Shown here: piece after piece, positions 34,333 to 44,399 of the stretch
Layout: each line of letters begins with the position of its first letter
How positions within the stretch are numbered: position 1 is the stretch's first letter
From: an uncultured Gammaproteobacteria bacterium
GTDB lineage: Bacteria > Pseudomonadota > Gammaproteobacteria > SZUA-229
Length of the DNA stretch: 54,575 nucleotides
Direction: 5' to 3'
Assembly (NCBI GenBank): GCA_913065105.1
Contig: CAJXZZ010000008.1
Location: 1 to 54,575 of the forward strand
Notes under the pieces: model-generated
Databases searched by the model: none
Seen by the model: only the letters and a program-made list of their open reading frames with translations
What the model was told of the DNA's origin: nothing
Made by a program: the position numbers and the translations under genes

Positions 34333-35493
34333 TTAGAAAACAAACTGTGTTTGCAGGAACACTTCGTCTTCATCATTATTTTCGACACCGTTTAGACTCT
34401 CGCCTTTTCTGTAGGTAAGCTGAACTTTTGTGTCATGTTTATTGATAAACCAGTTTGCACCGACAGATGTACGGTTCCATGCTGTGGCATAACCATCAGC
34501 ATCCTGCGTCTGATAAGCGGCAACGATTTCGATGGTGTTGTTAATCATGTAACCACCTTCGATAGCGGCATTGGTTAATGTTGTTGTGCCATTTTTATAG
34601 AGACCACCATTAAATCCTGTTTCAACCGTGTCAGCATCAAACGAGTTGTACTGTGCGTCAACAGAAAAACCTGCTGCACGAAAAGCACCACTGATCTCAA
34701 GACCGGTTACCGCATCGACATCTGCTTTGCTGGTAGCACCTGGAGTATGCGTATTATTATCGCCATCATTACTCCAGTTATAGGCAGCTACACCGATAGT
34801 CGCTTTCGTTTTGCCAGAGAAATCACCCTGCGAAAATTTTAATTTTCCGAACGGATGAAAATCGACGCGACCACCGACCATGAAACCTTCATTGAAATCA
34901 TCATTTGCATTTATCGGCGTATCAAAATCCAGTTTTTTTGCATCGGGATCTATCGCAGCAATAGTACCTGAAGCACCCCAGGTAATTTTTTTACTTTCGC
35001 TATTGCCGGTAAAGTGAATACCTACATTACGGTCCGGCGTACCATAGTTATGATCACCGACGAATGTACGTTCGACTAATTGCTGATATTTAGAGGAGGT
35101 AAGAAACTCACGTGAAAATGGAAAGTTGGCATTACCAATCGTCAGTTTTGTATTCTCCATGCCTTTGTATTGAAAGTAGGCATCTTTAACGGCTATTTCG
35201 TTCTCATTTTCAGCCTTACCCATATCCCACTGGATCTTTGCTTTCCAGTCTTTGTGGGTACTGCCTTCGATAAAAGGTCTCAATCGTCTGAAGAAAATCT
35301 CATCTGTCGTGTCACCACCATCGGGTTGAACCTGGTGGTACTGAAGCTGGAGACGACCACCAACTTTTAAGTATTTATCGCCATCTTTATAAGTGATGCC
35401 ACCTGCGTTAACAGATAAAGGTGTAACCAATGCTGATAAGACAGCAAGTTTAATGATTTTGTGTTTGACAGTATTGTCTGTAGTTAATTGCAT
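34333..35493 (-). CDS. Phosphate-regulated porin of the Porin_O_P family
   Basis: 386 residues with signal sequence (IIKLAVLSALVTPLSVNAGG) and beta-barrel pattern: LKVGGRLQLQYHQVQPDG, EIFFRRLRPFIEGSTHKDWKAKIQWDMGK, ending EVFLQTQFVF. This matches the OprP/OprO family of phosphate/pyrophosphate-selective porins. Four tandem PhoB-box-like repeats lie 47 bp upstream, and the pst operon is divergent, so a phosphate-starvation role is well supported; the specific anion (phosphate or polyphosphate) is not. Confidence 0.9.
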   Translation of the reverse strand: MQLTTDNTVKHKIIKLAVLSALVTPLSVNAGGITYKDGDKYLKVGGRLQLQYHQVQPDGGDTTDEIFFRRLRPFIEGSTHKDWKAKIQWDMGKAENENEIAVKDAYFQYKGMENTKLTIGNANFPFSREFLTSSKYQQLVERTFVGDHNYGTPDRNVGIHFTGNSESKKITWGASGTIAAIDPDAKKLDFDTPINANDDFNEGFMVGGRVDFHPFGKLKFSQGDFSGKTKATIGVAAYNWSNDGDNNTHTPGATSKADVDAVTGLEISGAFRAAGFSVDAQYNSFDADTVETGFNGGLYKNGTTTLTNAAIEGGYMINNTIEIVAAYQTQDADGYATAWNRTSVGANWFINKHDTKVQLTYRKGESLNGVENNDEDEVFLQTQFVF

Positions 35494-35539
35494 TTATAAA
35501 CTCCCGTTTGAAAAATTAACGAGCGGAAGCTTAGGTTTG

Positions 35540-35583
35540 ATTTATGAACAGCTTGCTACAGCATTACGACAATATTGTTACAC
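35540..35583 (-). promoter_or_regulatory. Four tandem PhoB half-sites upstream of the porin
   Basis: Read on the minus strand, four successive 11-bp units: GTGTAACAATA, TTGTCGTAATG, CTGTAGCAAGC, TGTTCATAAAT. The 11-bp periodicity and CTGTMA-like starts are those of Pho boxes. Confidence 0.75.
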
Positions 35584-35671
35584 TCCACTAAAAAACATCA
35601 TTACTTTAATTTATTGTGAAAATATTGGATCTGCCTCATTAAATGACGCCTCAGCTGAAATTTACATTCAT

Positions 35672-35715
35672 GTCTTCATAAAATTGTCACATTCTGTAAT
35701 AACTTTGTAACATTA
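35672..35715 (+). promoter_or_regulatory. Tandem PhoB half-sites upstream of pstC
   Basis: CTTCATAAAATTGTCAC followed by CTGTAATAACT and TTGTAACATTA, close to the Pho-box pattern CTGTCATAAAACTGTCAY. It ends 12 bp before the pstC ATG, so the promoter must overlap it or the start codon may be slightly later. Confidence 0.75.
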
Positions 35716-35727
35716 CAGCGATAAACT

Positions 35728-37932
35728 ATGCACATGAAAAATCAGTCATTACAAATGCGATATAACCAACGCGCACTAAAAGACCGCCTTGCACGGTATT
35801 TTGTGGCTTCAGGCGGCATCAGCGTTATCGTTGCTATCTTATTGATTTTCTTTTATTTACTTTATGTTGTCATACCGATGTTTGGTTCGGCAGAAATAAA
35901 GGAAAGCGTCACGTATACTGCCCCCGGTGAAGGCAAAACCTTGCATCTTGGCTTAGAAGAACAAGGTACGATTGCGGTCAGGTTTACAGAGAACGGTCAC
36001 GTTATCTTCTTTAATACAGATTCAGGCAATATTGTCCATGATGAAAATCTGAATCTTCCTGCCAGCATAAGCAGCGTGGCATCAAATCTCGACCTTGTTG
36101 TATTAGGTCTTGATAATGGCACAGCCCTGGCAGTTCGTTACAAATTTGATCTGAGTTATCCTGACGATATCCGCACACTTACTCCCAGACTCGAATACCC
36201 ATTAGGTGAAGAGCTCTTATTACTTGATGAATCAGGTAAGGCTCTAACTCATATCGTTATCCAGCTCAGTGCAGATATTGCCGGCATGGCCGCCAGCACA
36301 AACGATAATCGTCTAGTATTTGCCCGTTATGTGCGAGAAGAATCATTCATCAGTGGCGACATTAATACTGAACTCGAATCAAGATCCGAACGGCCCTTTG
36401 ATGGTGAAATTTATTCACTTTCACTGACACCAGAACTGGATCATCTATACGCCGCTGATGACAACAGCACACTGGCCGATTATTCACTGGATGAAGAGGG
36501 ATTTGATGGCAACAAAACAGAGTACCGATTTGAACACGCAATCACCTATCTGAAACTTCTGCTTGGCGGCTCTTCTCTGATGGTCGGACTGGATAATGGT
36601 GAAGTGCAGCAATGGATGTCCGTACGAAAAGAAGGCGGTCGAGAACTGGTCTTCATCCGTAATTTCCATGCGAACCAACAGGCAGTAACCAGCATCGCAA
36701 CCGAACAACAGCGAAAAGGTTTTGCGGTTGCCGATAGGCAGGGTGACATAACACTTTACTATTCGACATCACAAAGAACGCTGGCGAAAATCAATACCGC
36801 AGATACCGCCATCGAAAAAATGGCGTGGTCTGCCCGTGCGCAACATCTGTTAGTCTCTGACGATAAAAATCAGATACACATATACAAAGTACATAATGAA
36901 TATCCGGAAGTTTCCTGGGACGTGCTGTGGGGGAAAATCTGGTACGAAGGTTATGACGAAGCCGATTACATCTGGCAGTCATCTGCATCAACCAATGATT
37001 TTGAGCCAAAGTTTAGTTTGATGCCTTTATCTTTTGGCACCATAAAGGCAGCTTTTTATGCGATGATTTTCGCCGTACCCATCGCGATTTTTGGCGCCAT
37101 ATTTACCGCCCAGTTTATGGCGCCACGCATGCGTCAGACGGTAAAACCAGCGATTGAAATAATGGAAGCGTTACCTACCGTAATCCTCGGTTTTCTTGCC
37201 GGTCTGTGGCTGGCACCCTATGTTGAAACACATCTGGCAGGTATCTTTACCCTGCTGATAATCTTACCTGTGGGTTTCATCTTCTGTGCATGGCTCTGGC
37301 GTTTCGTACCCAACAAGTCTGCACTCGAAGGCTGGGAAGCGATGATATTGATTCCCGTCGTGCTGTTTTTGATCTGGGTATCGATGAGCTTAAGTTCACC
37401 GATTGAGACTGTCTTTTTTGATGGTGACCTACGCAACCACCTGAGCAACGAATGGGGTTTGAACTATGATCAGCGCAACGCGCTGGTCGTCGGCTTGATC
37501 ATGGGCTTTGCCGTTATCCCTACCATATTCTCGATAGCAGAAGACGCCCTGTTCAGTGTGCCGCAACATCTGGTGCGAGGTTCTTTAGCACTGGGAGCAA
37601 CACGTTGGCAGACGATGTCCAATGTCGTGTTACCCGCTGCTAGTCCTGGTATATTTTCTGCAGTGATGATGGGCTTTGGTCGCGCCGTCGGTGAAACTAT
37701 GATCGTATTAATGGCAACAGGCAATACACCATTAATGGACATGAGTATCTTCCAGGGCATGCGAACGCTGGCAGCAAACCTTGCTGTAGAAGTTCCTGAA
37801 GCAGAAGTCTTTAGTACTCATTACCGTGTTCTGTTCCTGGCGGCATTAATCCTGTTCCTGTTCACCTTTGTATTTAATACACTAGCAGAAATAATCCGTC
37901 ATCGCTTACGACAAAGGTATAGTGGCTTATGA
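35728..37932 (+). CDS. pstC: Phosphate ABC transporter permease PstC, long form
   Basis: 734 residues. One N-terminal membrane helix (VIVAILLIFFYLLYVVIPMF), a large periplasmic segment about 55-430 with WD/beta-propeller-like repeats (VVLGLDNGTALAV, LMVGLDNGEVQQW, LLVSDDKNQIHIY), then the permease domain with EAA loop (RGSLALGATRWQTMSNVVLPAASPG). Long PstC proteins of this sort occur in other gammaproteobacteria. With PstA it makes the membrane channel for phosphate. Two ATG codons (35728, 35734) are possible. Overlaps pstA by four bases. Confidence 0.93.
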   Translation: MHMKNQSLQMRYNQRALKDRLARYFVASGGISVIVAILLIFFYLLYVVIPMFGSAEIKESVTYTAPGEGKTLHLGLEEQGTIAVRFTENGHVIFFNTDSGNIVHDENLNLPASISSVASNLDLVVLGLDNGTALAVRYKFDLSYPDDIRTLTPRLEYPLGEELLLLDESGKALTHIVIQLSADIAGMAASTNDNRLVFARYVREESFISGDINTELESRSERPFDGEIYSLSLTPELDHLYAADDNSTLADYSLDEEGFDGNKTEYRFEHAITYLKLLLGGSSLMVGLDNGEVQQWMSVRKEGGRELVFIRNFHANQQAVTSIATEQQRKGFAVADRQGDITLYYSTSQRTLAKINTADTAIEKMAWSARAQHLLVSDDKNQIHIYKVHNEYPEVSWDVLWGKIWYEGYDEADYIWQSSASTNDFEPKFSLMPLSFGTIKAAFYAMIFAVPIAIFGAIFTAQFMAPRMRQTVKPAIEIMEALPTVILGFLAGLWLAPYVETHLAGIFTLLIILPVGFIFCAWLWRFVPNKSALEGWEAMILIPVVLFLIWVSMSLSSPIETVFFDGDLRNHLSNEWGLNYDQRNALVVGLIMGFAVIPTIFSIAEDALFSVPQHLVRGSLALGATRWQTMSNVVLPAASPGIFSAVMMGFGRAVGETMIVLMATGNTPLMDMSIFQGMRTLAANLAVEVPEAEVFSTHYRVLFLAALILFLFTFVFNTLAEIIRHRLRQRYSGL

Positions 37933-39608
37933 TTCGTCAATGGTTTAAAAGTGGTACACCGTGGATCTGGATGAATGCCGGTGCAGTTTCTATCGCATTG
38001 GTCGCCGTCATCGGATTATTACTGTTGATATTATTTCGCGGCATGAGCCACTTCTGGCCTGCGCATGTAGAAACTTTTCATTATCAGAATAATGAAAATG
38101 CCATCACTATCATAGCCGAAATTATCGAGTCAGAATCCGTACCGGTCGAATCGCTACACAACATTGAAAACGCACAAAGCGGTGACGTTGGCGATGAACA
38201 TGGCAATGTAACACGTTACCTGGTTAAGACCGGCAACCGGGATATCTTAGGCAGTGATTTTAGATGGTTATACGATATTGACCTGGTGAAAAAAGATCAG
38301 CCGGAAAACCTGATGGCACTCGAACGGATCGAATGGGGAAATTTTTACGGTTACCTGAATGCCGTTTATGAGAAAGACAAGGATGGAAATGACCAGTTAG
38401 TTGCCAATAAAGAAAATGCATGGCCAGAATTCATTAAACGCTTACATAGGACCATCGATATACGCGAACAGATATTGCACCTGGAGCAAAGCGATATCGG
38501 TGCAATTAATTATAAACTGGAACGCATACGCTTAAAAGAAAGGCGCCTGCAACTTGATGACGAGTTAACAGAATCTGAAATTTCAAACATAGAGACCCAA
38601 CGTGTTAAATTAAAACAGGAATATGATGTCCTGTTAAATGAAACACAGAAACTCTATCAAAAGATTAATCGTGACTCGATTCGGGCAACAGTAATGGATG
38701 GCAGTGAAGTCACCGTGCCATTAGAAAAGATCGTTAAAGCCTGGCAGCCAAACAAAATGACTGTGTTTAACAAGATCGGTTTTTATATGCATGCACTGTG
38801 GTCTTTCATTACCGATGATCCACGTGAAGCCAATACCGAGGGTGGTATTTTTCCTGCTATTTTCGGCACCGTCATGATGGTAATGTTAATGGCAGTACTG
38901 GTCACCCCCTTCGGTGTCATTGCCGCTGTGTATTTACGTGAATACGCTAGACAGGGCGTATTAATCCGCATTATCCGCATCGCTGTTAACAATCTCGCTG
39001 GTGTGCCATCCATTGTCTACGGCGTTTTCGGGTTAGGATTTTTTGTTTATTTCCTCGGTGGCAATATTGATGCATTATTTTTCCCCGAAGCACTGCCCTC
39101 TCCTACGTTTGGCACACCGGGATTAATGTGGTCATCGCTTACGCTGGCCTTACTGACGTTACCCGTAGTCATCGTCGCCACTGAAGAGGGTTTATCACGC
39201 ATACCTAAAAATCTGCGAGAAGGCAGTCTTGGACTTGGTGCGACCAAGGCTGAAACACTATGGCGCGTAGTACTACCGATGGCGAGTCCAGCGATCATGA
39301 CTGGATTAATTTTAGCCGTAGCCAGAGCTGCCGGTGAAGTTGCACCGTTAATGCTGGTCGGCGTAGTAAAACTTGCTCCCAGCTTGCCACTGGACGGTAA
39401 CTTCCCATTCTTGCATCTTGATCGAAAATTCATGCACCTTGGTTTTCATATTTATGATGTCGGTTTCCAAAGCCCGAATGTTGAAGCAGCCAGGCCGCTT
39501 GTTTATGCGACTTCATTTCTACTTGTTGTGGTCATCGTATCGCTCAACTTAACCGCAATTAATTTAAGAAACAGGCTGCGTGAAAAATATCGCGCGCTTG
39601 ATGGCTAA
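37929..39608 (+). CDS. pstA: Phosphate ABC transporter permease PstA, long form
   Basis: 559 residues, ATGA overlap with pstC. N-terminal helix ([20 protein letters not shown]), a periplasmic segment of about 250 residues with a coiled coil near 175-245 ([20 protein letters not shown]), then the permease domain with EAA motif ([25 protein letters not shown]). The long insert matches long gammaproteobacterial PstA. Followed by pstB after 26 bp. Confidence 0.93.
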   Translation: MIRQWFKSGTPWIWMNAGAVSIALVAVIGLLLLILFRGMSHFWPAHVETFHYQNNENAITIIAEIIESESVPVESLHNIENAQSGDVGDEHGNVTRYLVKTGNRDILGSDFRWLYDIDLVKKDQPENLMALERIEWGNFYGYLNAVYEKDKDGNDQLVANKENAWPEFIKRLHRTIDIREQILHLEQSDIGAINYKLERIRLKERRLQLDDELTESEISNIETQRVKLKQEYDVLLNETQKLYQKINRDSIRATVMDGSEVTVPLEKIVKAWQPNKMTVFNKIGFYMHALWSFITDDPREANTEGGIFPAIFGTVMMVMLMAVLVTPFGVIAAVYLREYARQGVLIRIIRIAVNNLAGVPSIVYGVFGLGFFVYFLGGNIDALFFPEALPSPTFGTPGLMWSSLTLALLTLPVVIVATEEGLSRIPKNLREGSLGLGATKAETLWRVVLPMASPAIMTGLILAVARAAGEVAPLMLVGVVKLAPSLPLDGNFPFLHLDRKFMHLGFHIYDVGFQSPNVEAARPLVYATSFLLVVVIVSLNLTAINLRNRLREKYRALDG

Positions 39609-39634
39609 TATCGCCAAATATCCTGGACATTATT

Positions 39635-40456
39635 ATGACTGAATCTGTAGCGACAAAAATCGATCCATCATTATTCGCTCCATCATCTAACTCAGATGAT
39701 ACCGAGCCCTGCATGGATGTAAAAAATCTTAATTTATTTTATGGTGAAGCTCAGGCGCTAACTGACATCAGTTTTCAGATGAAAAAAAATCGTGTGACTG
39801 CGTTTATCGGACCTAGTGGCTGCGGAAAATCCACTTTACTTCGCTGTTTTAATCGTATGAACGACCTGGTTGACAGTGTGCGCGTCGAAGGTGAGATAAT
39901 CCTTGATGGTAAAAATATCTACGCACCTGATGTGGATGTGACCTCACTGCGACAACGTGTTGGCATGGTATTTCAAAAGCCGAATCCTTTTCCCATGAGC
40001 ATTTTTGAAAATGTTGCTTACGGTTTGCGCTTACAGGGAATGAAAAAACGCAGACTACTCGAAGAAAAAGTTGAATGGGCACTTAAGGGCGCAGCATTAT
40101 GGGATGAAGTTAAAGACCGCCTCAATGAAAGCGCATTGGGCCTGTCTGGTGGTCAACAGCAACGTCTGGTTATCGCGCGTGCGACTGCCATTGAACCTGA
40201 GATCTTACTGCTGGATGAACCTGCTTCTGCACTTGACCCAATATCGACATTAAAAATTGAAGAACTAATATACGAATTGAAATCGCAGTACACTATTCTT
40301 ATCGTTACTCACAACATGCAGCAGGCCGCACGCGTTTCTGACGAAACAGCCTTTATGTATATGGGCGAAATGATAGAGTTTGGTGAAACTAATAAAATAT
40401 TTACCAACCCTGCGAAAAAACAAACAGAAGATTATATTACTGGCCGTTACGGCTAA
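39635..40456 (+). CDS. pstB: Phosphate ABC transporter ATPase PstB
   Basis: 273 residues. Walker [15 protein letters not shown]-loop [16 protein letters not shown], signature [13 protein letters not shown], Walker [14 protein letters not shown]-loop VTHNMQQA. Typical PstB family, energising PstCA in the inner membrane. Between pstA and phoU in the expected operon order. Confidence 0.98.
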   Translation: MTESVATKIDPSLFAPSSNSDDTEPCMDVKNLNLFYGEAQALTDISFQMKKNRVTAFIGPSGCGKSTLLRCFNRMNDLVDSVRVEGEIILDGKNIYAPDVDVTSLRQRVGMVFQKPNPFPMSIFENVAYGLRLQGMKKRRLLEEKVEWALKGAALWDEVKDRLNESALGLSGGQQQRLVIARATAIEPEILLLDEPASALDPISTLKIEELIYELKSQYTILIVTHNMQQAARVSDETAFMYMGEMIEFGETNKIFTNPAKKQTEDYITGRYG

Positions 40457-40487
40457 GAATATCTGAATAAAGCAACGAGGTTTAATT

Positions 40488-41204
40488 ATGGACTCAAACA
40501 ATACAAGCCAACACATATCTCAAAAATTTGATGAAGAAATGGAAAATCTTCGTAATCAGGTTTTAAAAATGGGCGGTTTGGTAGAACAGCAAATTAGCGG
40601 TGCTATCCAAGCATTACTAGAAACAAATGCACCAAATGCTGAAAAGATTATTCTTAATGACCACAAAGTCAACTCACTTGAAGTCGCCATCGACGAAGCA
40701 TGCGCTCAGATACTGGCAAGACGACAACCCGCTGCATCTGATTTAAGAATGGTGGTTGCAGTGATTAAAACCATAACTGATCTGGAACGTATAGGCGATG
40801 AAGCAGAAAAAATTGCCAAGATGGCATTAAATCTTGCAGAGGATGATGCTGGTTTCAATAGCCGTTATGCAGGTATCCGGCATCTTGGTGATCAGGTAAA
40901 ACGCATGGTCCATGATGTACTGGATGCCTATGCGCGACTAGATGTTGACGCCGCACTCAAAGTAGTGCGTGATGATGATGAAACAGATAAGGAATATCAA
41001 AGTCTGATACGCTTGTTGATCACTTACATGATGGAAGACCCAAGAAGAATTTCTGAAGTACTTGATGTCATCTGGGCTGCACGCGCGTTAGAACGCATCG
41101 GCGACCACGCAAAAAATATTGGTGAGTATGTGATCTACCTGGTCAAAGGTAAAGATATTCGCCATCTCGATATTGATAAAGTTGAAAAAGATATACTGTC
41201 GTGA
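40488..41204 (+). CDS. phoU: Phosphate signalling protein PhoU
   Basis: 238 residues in two three-helix-bundle repeats. The metal-binding ELERIGDEAEKIAK-type sequence occurs as DLERIGDEAEKIAK and, in the second half, ALERIGDHAKNIGEYV. PhoU links the Pst transporter with PhoR to shut off the Pho response when phosphate is plentiful. CAACGAGGTTTAATT precedes the ATG; 12 bp before phoB. Confidence 0.97.
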   Translation: MDSNNTSQHISQKFDEEMENLRNQVLKMGGLVEQQISGAIQALLETNAPNAEKIILNDHKVNSLEVAIDEACAQILARRQPAASDLRMVVAVIKTITDLERIGDEAEKIAKMALNLAEDDAGFNSRYAGIRHLGDQVKRMVHDVLDAYARLDVDAALKVVRDDDETDKEYQSLIRLLITYMMEDPRRISEVLDVIWAARALERIGDHAKNIGEYVIYLVKGKDIRHLDIDKVEKDILS

Positions 41205-41216
41205 TGGGTATCTATT

Positions 41217-41897
41217 ATGAAGCAGGCTAACATTCTAGTTGTTGAAGATGATCCTGGTATTCAGGACATGCTTAAATATTCTTTATCTGCGGAAGGGTAT
41301 ACTTTGCACCAGGCATTTTCAGTTAAAGAAGGCTGGGAAGTAATTGAAAACAAAGCGATAGATCTGGTGTTACTGGACTGGATGTTACCTGATAACAGCG
41401 GTATCGATCTATTACATCGTATACGTAAATATCATTCTGCATTACCCGTCATTATGGTAACAGCCAAGTCTGAAGAAGATGATCGAATATTAGGACTAGA
41501 TGTCGGTGCGGATGACTATGTAACAAAACCATTTTCAGTTCGCGAGTTAAGCGCAAGGATACAAGCTATCCTGCGACGCTCGATGCCTGATGAACAACCT
41601 CTACAAATCGGTGACCTCTATCTGGACCCGGTCAGCCATCGCGTAAAAGTTAATGAAGCGGCTTTAGAGCTATCACCCACTGAGTTTCGCTTACTGCATT
41701 ATTTTATGTCTCATACTGACAGAGTCTTTACACGTACTCAACTGTTGGATCAGGTATGGGGTTCTCAAGTTTATGTAGAGGAACGGACCGTCGATGTCCA
41801 TATACGCCGGCTAAGAAAACAACTGGTACCCTATGGGCTAGATTCACTATTACAAACTGTGCACGGTAGTGGCTACCGGTTTTCCAGGCTGGCATGA
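41217..41897 (+). CDS. phoB: Phosphate response regulator PhoB
   Basis: 226 residues, OmpR/PhoB type: receiver with phospho-acceptor Asp54 (LLDWMLPDNSG), Lys in DDYVTKPFSV, and a winged-helix DNA-binding domain (ALELSPTEFRLLHYF, RTVDVHIRRLRKQL, TVHGSGYRFS). Expected to bind the PhoB boxes before the porin, pstC and pstS. Overlaps phoR by four bases. Being downstream of phoU, in the same operon, it autoregulates. Confidence 0.96.
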   Translation: MKQANILVVEDDPGIQDMLKYSLSAEGYTLHQAFSVKEGWEVIENKAIDLVLLDWMLPDNSGIDLLHRIRKYHSALPVIMVTAKSEEDDRILGLDVGADDYVTKPFSVRELSARIQAILRRSMPDEQPLQIGDLYLDPVSHRVKVNEAALELSPTEFRLLHYFMSHTDRVFTRTQLLDQVWGSQVYVEERTVDVHIRRLRKQLVPYGLDSLLQTVHGSGYRFSRLA

Positions 41898-43180
41898 CAC
41901 CCCAACTACAACGCGAACTTGCAGTGTTAACAGCATGGATGTTTTTCATGTTGATGTTAGGATCAATGTTCGGTTCCATCGCAGGGTTTCTTTTTACTGG
42001 CCTGCTCGTCTATGTCATATGGAACCTGTACAACCTTAACAAATTGAGCAAGTGGTTAGCCAAACCGTCAAAACAATCACCTGAAGCGATCGGTGTATGG
42101 GATGACGTATACTATCAGTTATATAATCTATATAAACGCCAACGAAAATCTCGACGCAAATTAGCATCGATACTCGGCCGATTTCAAAAATCCACACAGG
42201 CATTACCCTATGCCACCATTATTTTAAATGATCTAAATGAAATCGAGTGGTTTAATCCTGCCGCTAGCCAGATGTTTAGCTTACATACAAACATTGATAT
42301 TGGTCAGCGTATTGACAACTTGATCCGCCAACCAAAGTTTGTAAACTATCTGCTTAAAAATAATTTCTCAGAGCCTCTACAACTTCTGCTCAATCAGAAA
42401 AAAATAATATTAAGCATTACACCCTATGGTAGCGGCCAATATTTAATAAGTGCGCGTGACATAACATCACGGAGCCAACTAGATGATATGCGGCGTGACT
42501 TTATTTCTAACGCATCTCACGAACTACGGACCCCACTTACCGTTATGTCCGGTTATATAGAGTTTCTACAGCACCGATGTGACGAAATAACAAAAGTACC
42601 TCTAGATAAAGTTCAACAACAGATCGAACGCATGAACAATATCATTGCAGAATTGATCGAGCTGGCAAAGTTGGAATCCGCTACTGCAGTAGATTATTCG
42701 GTTGAAGTAAATACCAGGGTCTTATTAAATGAAGTTTATAATGAAGCGCTCTCACTTGATAAAAACCAGCACAGTATTGAATTAGTTATTGAAGAAGCCC
42801 CGGATACCAATCCTGCTTTTAATTTACATGGTAGCTATGAAGAACTAAGAATAGCCTTTTCAAACCTGCTTACAAATGCAATACGTTATACACCTGAGGG
42901 TGGTGATATAAAATTATTTTCCAATGTGTCAGACCATGGCATTTCTATTGGCGTACAGGACAGTGGCATAGGCATTAACTACGAACATATCCCAAGATTA
43001 ACAGAACGTTTTTATCGTGTTGATGAGGGACGCTCTAGAGAACAAGGCGGCACAGGACTAGGGCTGGCCATTGTTAAACATGTACTGGATCGCCACAACG
43101 CCAACTTACACATACAGAGTTCTGCGGGTAAAGGCAGTACTTTCCGTTGTGATTTTCCTCTTTCATACTTAGAACATTAA
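41894..43180 (+). CDS. phoR: Phosphate sensor histidine kinase PhoR
   Basis: 428 residues. Two N-terminal membrane helices (about 10-45), a basic linker, PAS-like domain (ALPYATIILNDLNEIEWFNPAA), HisKA with His209 (DFISNASHELRTPLTVMSGY), HATPase (NLLTNAIRYTPEGGD, GIGINYEHIPRLTERFYRVD, GGTGLGLAIVKHVL). Standard PhoR layout, without a large periplasmic sensor; signal comes through Pst/PhoU. Confidence 0.96.
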   Translation: MTPQLQRELAVLTAWMFFMLMLGSMFGSIAGFLFTGLLVYVIWNLYNLNKLSKWLAKPSKQSPEAIGVWDDVYYQLYNLYKRQRKSRRKLASILGRFQKSTQALPYATIILNDLNEIEWFNPAASQMFSLHTNIDIGQRIDNLIRQPKFVNYLLKNNFSEPLQLLLNQKKIILSITPYGSGQYLISARDITSRSQLDDMRRDFISNASHELRTPLTVMSGYIEFLQHRCDEITKVPLDKVQQQIERMNNIIAELIELAKLESATAVDYSVEVNTRVLLNEVYNEALSLDKNQHSIELVIEEAPDTNPAFNLHGSYEELRIAFSNLLTNAIRYTPEGGDIKLFSNVSDHGISIGVQDSGIGINYEHIPRLTERFYRVDEGRSREQGGTGLGLAIVKHVLDRHNANLHIQSSAGKGSTFRCDFPLSYLEH

Positions 43181-43224
43181 GTAACTTATATCCATACGCG
43201 GCAATATATTTTAATTACTGCCAC

Positions 43225-43268
43225 CTGTAACAATATTGTAATAACTCTGTCATTTTACTTTCACAATT
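43225..43268 (+). promoter_or_regulatory. Four tandem PhoB half-sites upstream of pstS
   Basis: Four uninterrupted 11-bp units: CTGTAACAATA, TTGTAATAACT, CTGTCATTTTA, CTTTCACAATT. CATAAT at 43275-43280 lies just after and could be the -10. This allows pstS to be transcribed apart from pstC-phoR. Confidence 0.85.
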
Positions 43269-43313
43269 TACACACATAATGTTCATACTTAATTAACCTG
43301 GAGTTTAAAAGCA

Positions 43314-44303
43314 ATGAAACTTAACCCAATCACCTCCGTTGTAAAAACAACATTAACCGGTACCATCCTCAGCATTGGCTTACTAGCAGCGACGAGTGTT
43401 TCGGCAGTATCCGTTGACAAAGGTATTCCTGAATATAAATCCGTTAGCGGTATTTCTGGCAATCTATCTAGTGTCGGCTCAGACACACTGGCTAACTTGA
43501 TGACATTATGGGCAGAAACTTTTAAACGCTCTTACCCTAATGTAAATATTCAAATCCAGGCAGCAGGTTCATCAACAGCCCCACCTGCATTAACTGAAGC
43601 AACATCAAACTTTGGCCCAATGAGCCGCAAGATGAAATCAAAAGAAATTGCTGCTTTTGAAGATCGCTACGGTTATAAACCAACGGCTATCCCTGTCGCA
43701 ATCGATGCGCTGGCAGTTTATGTCAATAAAGATAATCCGATAAAAGGCATGGCAATTCCTGATGTTGACGCTGTATTTTCATCAACCAGAAAATGTGGTG
43801 CGAACAATGATATCTCTAAATGGGGTGATTTAGGCTTGAGTGGCAACTGGAAGAACCGTGACATCCAGATCTATGGCCGTAACTCCGTATCAGGTACTTA
43901 TGGTTACTTTAAAAAGAAAGCACTGTGTAAAGGTGACTATAAAAACAATGTAAATGAACAACCTGGTTCAGCTTCAGTTGTGCAATCAGTTTCAAGTTCG
44001 GTTAATGGTATCGGTTATTCTGGCATCGGTTATAAAACATCGGGCGTACGTGCTGTACCATTAACTAAAAAAGTAGGTGGTGATTATATCGAAGCTACTC
44101 CAGATAATGCAGTATCAGGAAAGTACCCGCTCTCTCGCTTTCTTTATGTCTATGTAAACAAACATCCTAATAAAGAACTGGCGCCATTAGATAAAGAATT
44201 CATCAAACTGATTCTTTCTCAACAAGGCCAGGAAGTTGTTATCAAAGATGGTTACATTCCTCTGCCAGAAAATGTAGTTGAAAAGTATCTAAATCAACTT
44301 TAA
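43314..44303 (+). CDS. pstS: Periplasmic phosphate-binding protein PstS
   Basis: 329 residues with signal peptide ([20 protein letters not shown]). Phosphate-binding signature [20 protein letters not shown] and [25 protein letters not shown], plus [22 protein letters not shown]. Belongs to the PstS group. Distant from pstC by the phoBR genes and having its own Pho box, it is likely produced in large amounts in phosphate starvation. CTGGAGTTTAAAAGC precedes the ATG. Confidence 0.95.
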   Translation: MKLNPITSVVKTTLTGTILSIGLLAATSVSAVSVDKGIPEYKSVSGISGNLSSVGSDTLANLMTLWAETFKRSYPNVNIQIQAAGSSTAPPALTEATSNFGPMSRKMKSKEIAAFEDRYGYKPTAIPVAIDALAVYVNKDNPIKGMAIPDVDAVFSSTRKCGANNDISKWGDLGLSGNWKNRDIQIYGRNSVSGTYGYFKKKALCKGDYKNNVNEQPGSASVVQSVSSSVNGIGYSGIGYKTSGVRAVPLTKKVGGDYIEATPDNAVSGKYPLSRFLYVYVNKHPNKELAPLDKEFIKLILSQQGQEVVIKDGYIPLPENVVEKYLNQL

Positions 44304-44315
44304 CTTAACTACACA

Positions 44316-44355
44316 TGCAATAAAAAAGCCGGGTTAACCCGGCTTTTTTATTGCA
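44316..44355. terminator. 40-bp perfect palindrome, bidirectional terminator
   Basis: TGCAATAAAAAAGCCGGGTT is followed directly by its exact complement, so all 40 positions match. The GC core with flanking A- and T-runs terminates both pstS and the convergent sulfur globule gene. Confidence 0.93.
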
Positions 44356-44399
44356 CTGTATAACTATTAATCGTTCTTAATCAATAGCCTATAGACACT

